From: CAVSUR01 sp052143655
Lineage (GTDB): Bacteria; Actinomycetota; Actinomycetes; Streptosporangiales; Streptosporangiaceae
Reading direction: 5' to 3'
NCBI GenBank assembly: GCA_052143655.1
Contig: JBKQSL010000176.1
Span: 1 to 5,202, forward strand
Length of the DNA stretch: 5,202 bases
The notes below the pieces were generated by a model. It was not told the origin of the DNA. It ran no database searches and saw only the letters and a program-made list of their open reading frames with translations. The translations under genes were made by a program, and so were the position numbers. Of the stretch, positions 5,050-5,202 are shown piece by piece; within the stretch, counting starts at the first letter, position 1; the number at the start of each line of letters is the position of its first letter.

Positions 5050-5202
5050 TTGGACACGATCCTCGACTACATGGGTCACTGGGCAGCGGTTCAACCGGAA
5101 AAGTGTTTCGGTATGTTTCTCGATCGCCACGGCAAGCCGCGCGAGACGTACACGTATCAGTCTTTCGAAGCCAGGACTCGTTTCCTCGGCGAGTATATTC
5201 AC
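5050..5202 (+). CDS. N-terminus of an AMP-forming acyl ligase, fatty-acyl-AMP-ligase-like (partial)
   Basis: Fifty-one codons are visible before the window ends. The translation LDTILDYMGHWAAVQPEKCF, then GMFLDRHGKPRETYTYQSFEARTRFLGEYI, matches the start of adenylate-forming enzymes: an N-terminal helix ending in A--QP, a strand carrying F-D--G, then LTY--L--R-R-LA. The FLD-HG----ETYTY arrangement is closest to fatty-acyl-AMP ligases, which activate a fatty acid as acyl-adenylate and hand it to a carrier protein or polyketide/peptide synthetase. That finer call is tentative, and the ATP-binding and adenylation motifs lie outside the window. I chose TTG at 5050 because AAGGGG (5038-5043) lies six bases upstream; GTG at 5002 is an alternative without a ribosome site. 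About 16 of the 51 codons end in A or T, more than in the hydrolase region, suggesting a different origin. Confidence 0.72.
   Translation, partial: MDTILDYMGHWAAVQPEKCFGMFLDRHGKPRETYTYQSFEARTRFLGEYIH

Noticed and set aside
4466..5057. Two long overlapping minus-strand open frames across the acyl-ligase upstream region
   Set aside because: Cys-, Arg- and Ser-rich translations with no motif, and conflict with each other; best explained as stop-poor GC-rich background.
4770..5202. Long plus-strand open frame starting at GTG 4770 behind GGAGAG
   Set aside because: It overlaps the acyl-ligase gene in a different frame, and its Ser/Arg/Pro-rich translation shows no family motif, as expected of an off-frame read in high-GC DNA.
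1..5202. tRNA, rRNA or CRISPR array
   Set aside because: No cloverleaf-type arms with a TTCGA-type loop, no rRNA signature and no regularly spaced repeats of 23-40 bases were seen by eye.

Overview
The window is high-GC DNA with GTG and TTG starts, GC-rich third codon positions and TANNNT-type promoter elements. All recognisable protein families (DUF3024, RHH-Doc toxin-antitoxin, IS110 and ISAs1-like transposases) are common in actinomycetes, so the source is probably a Streptomyces-like or related filamentous actinomycete; genus cannot be fixed from the sequence. It reads as an accessory or junction region: short genes, two decayed insertion sequences, a toxin-antitoxin pair, and the edge of a possible biosynthetic gene.

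Layout, left to right. Bases 1-105 are the 3' end of an unidentified plus-strand gene, followed by about 230 bases with nothing recognisable. A minus-strand gene (338-943) encodes a small two-helix membrane protein with a soluble C-terminal domain and a plausible promoter and ribosome binding site. A plus-strand DUF3024 gene starts at 1199 but is cut after about 91 residues and runs into the 3' end of an ISAs1-like transposase, whose right terminus lies near 1654. Directly beyond is an inverted repeat that closely resembles the operator of the toxin-antitoxin locus 2 kb away. A complete alpha/beta hydrolase follows on the minus strand (1732-2544), with a 10-bp-arm palindrome about 80 bases upstream of it. 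A short minus-strand gene (2814-2993) encodes a 59-residue protein with a C2H2-type zinc-binding pattern.

Next on the minus strand is a two-gene operon: a ribbon-helix-helix antitoxin (3479-3685) and a Doc/Fic-fold toxin (3093-3482). The two overlap by GTGA and are preceded by a palindromic operator that overlaps a promoter positioned for a leaderless transcript. To its right is a badly decayed IS110-family transposase (about 3988-4491) with an internal deletion, two frame changes and loss of the first catalytic aspartate.

Bases 4492-5049 carry no gene I can support. At 5050 the N-terminus of an AMP-forming acyl ligase (fatty-acyl-AMP-ligase-like) begins behind a good ribosome binding site and leaves the window. 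Its third codon positions are less GC-rich than expected for such a genome, which fits recent acquisition, but only 51 codons are visible.

Apart from the toxin-antitoxin pair the genes show no sign of working together. The most interesting signals are the near-identical operator copy at 1658-1672, the RHH-Doc pairing with its leaderless, self-overlapping promoter, and the small zinc-finger-like protein.
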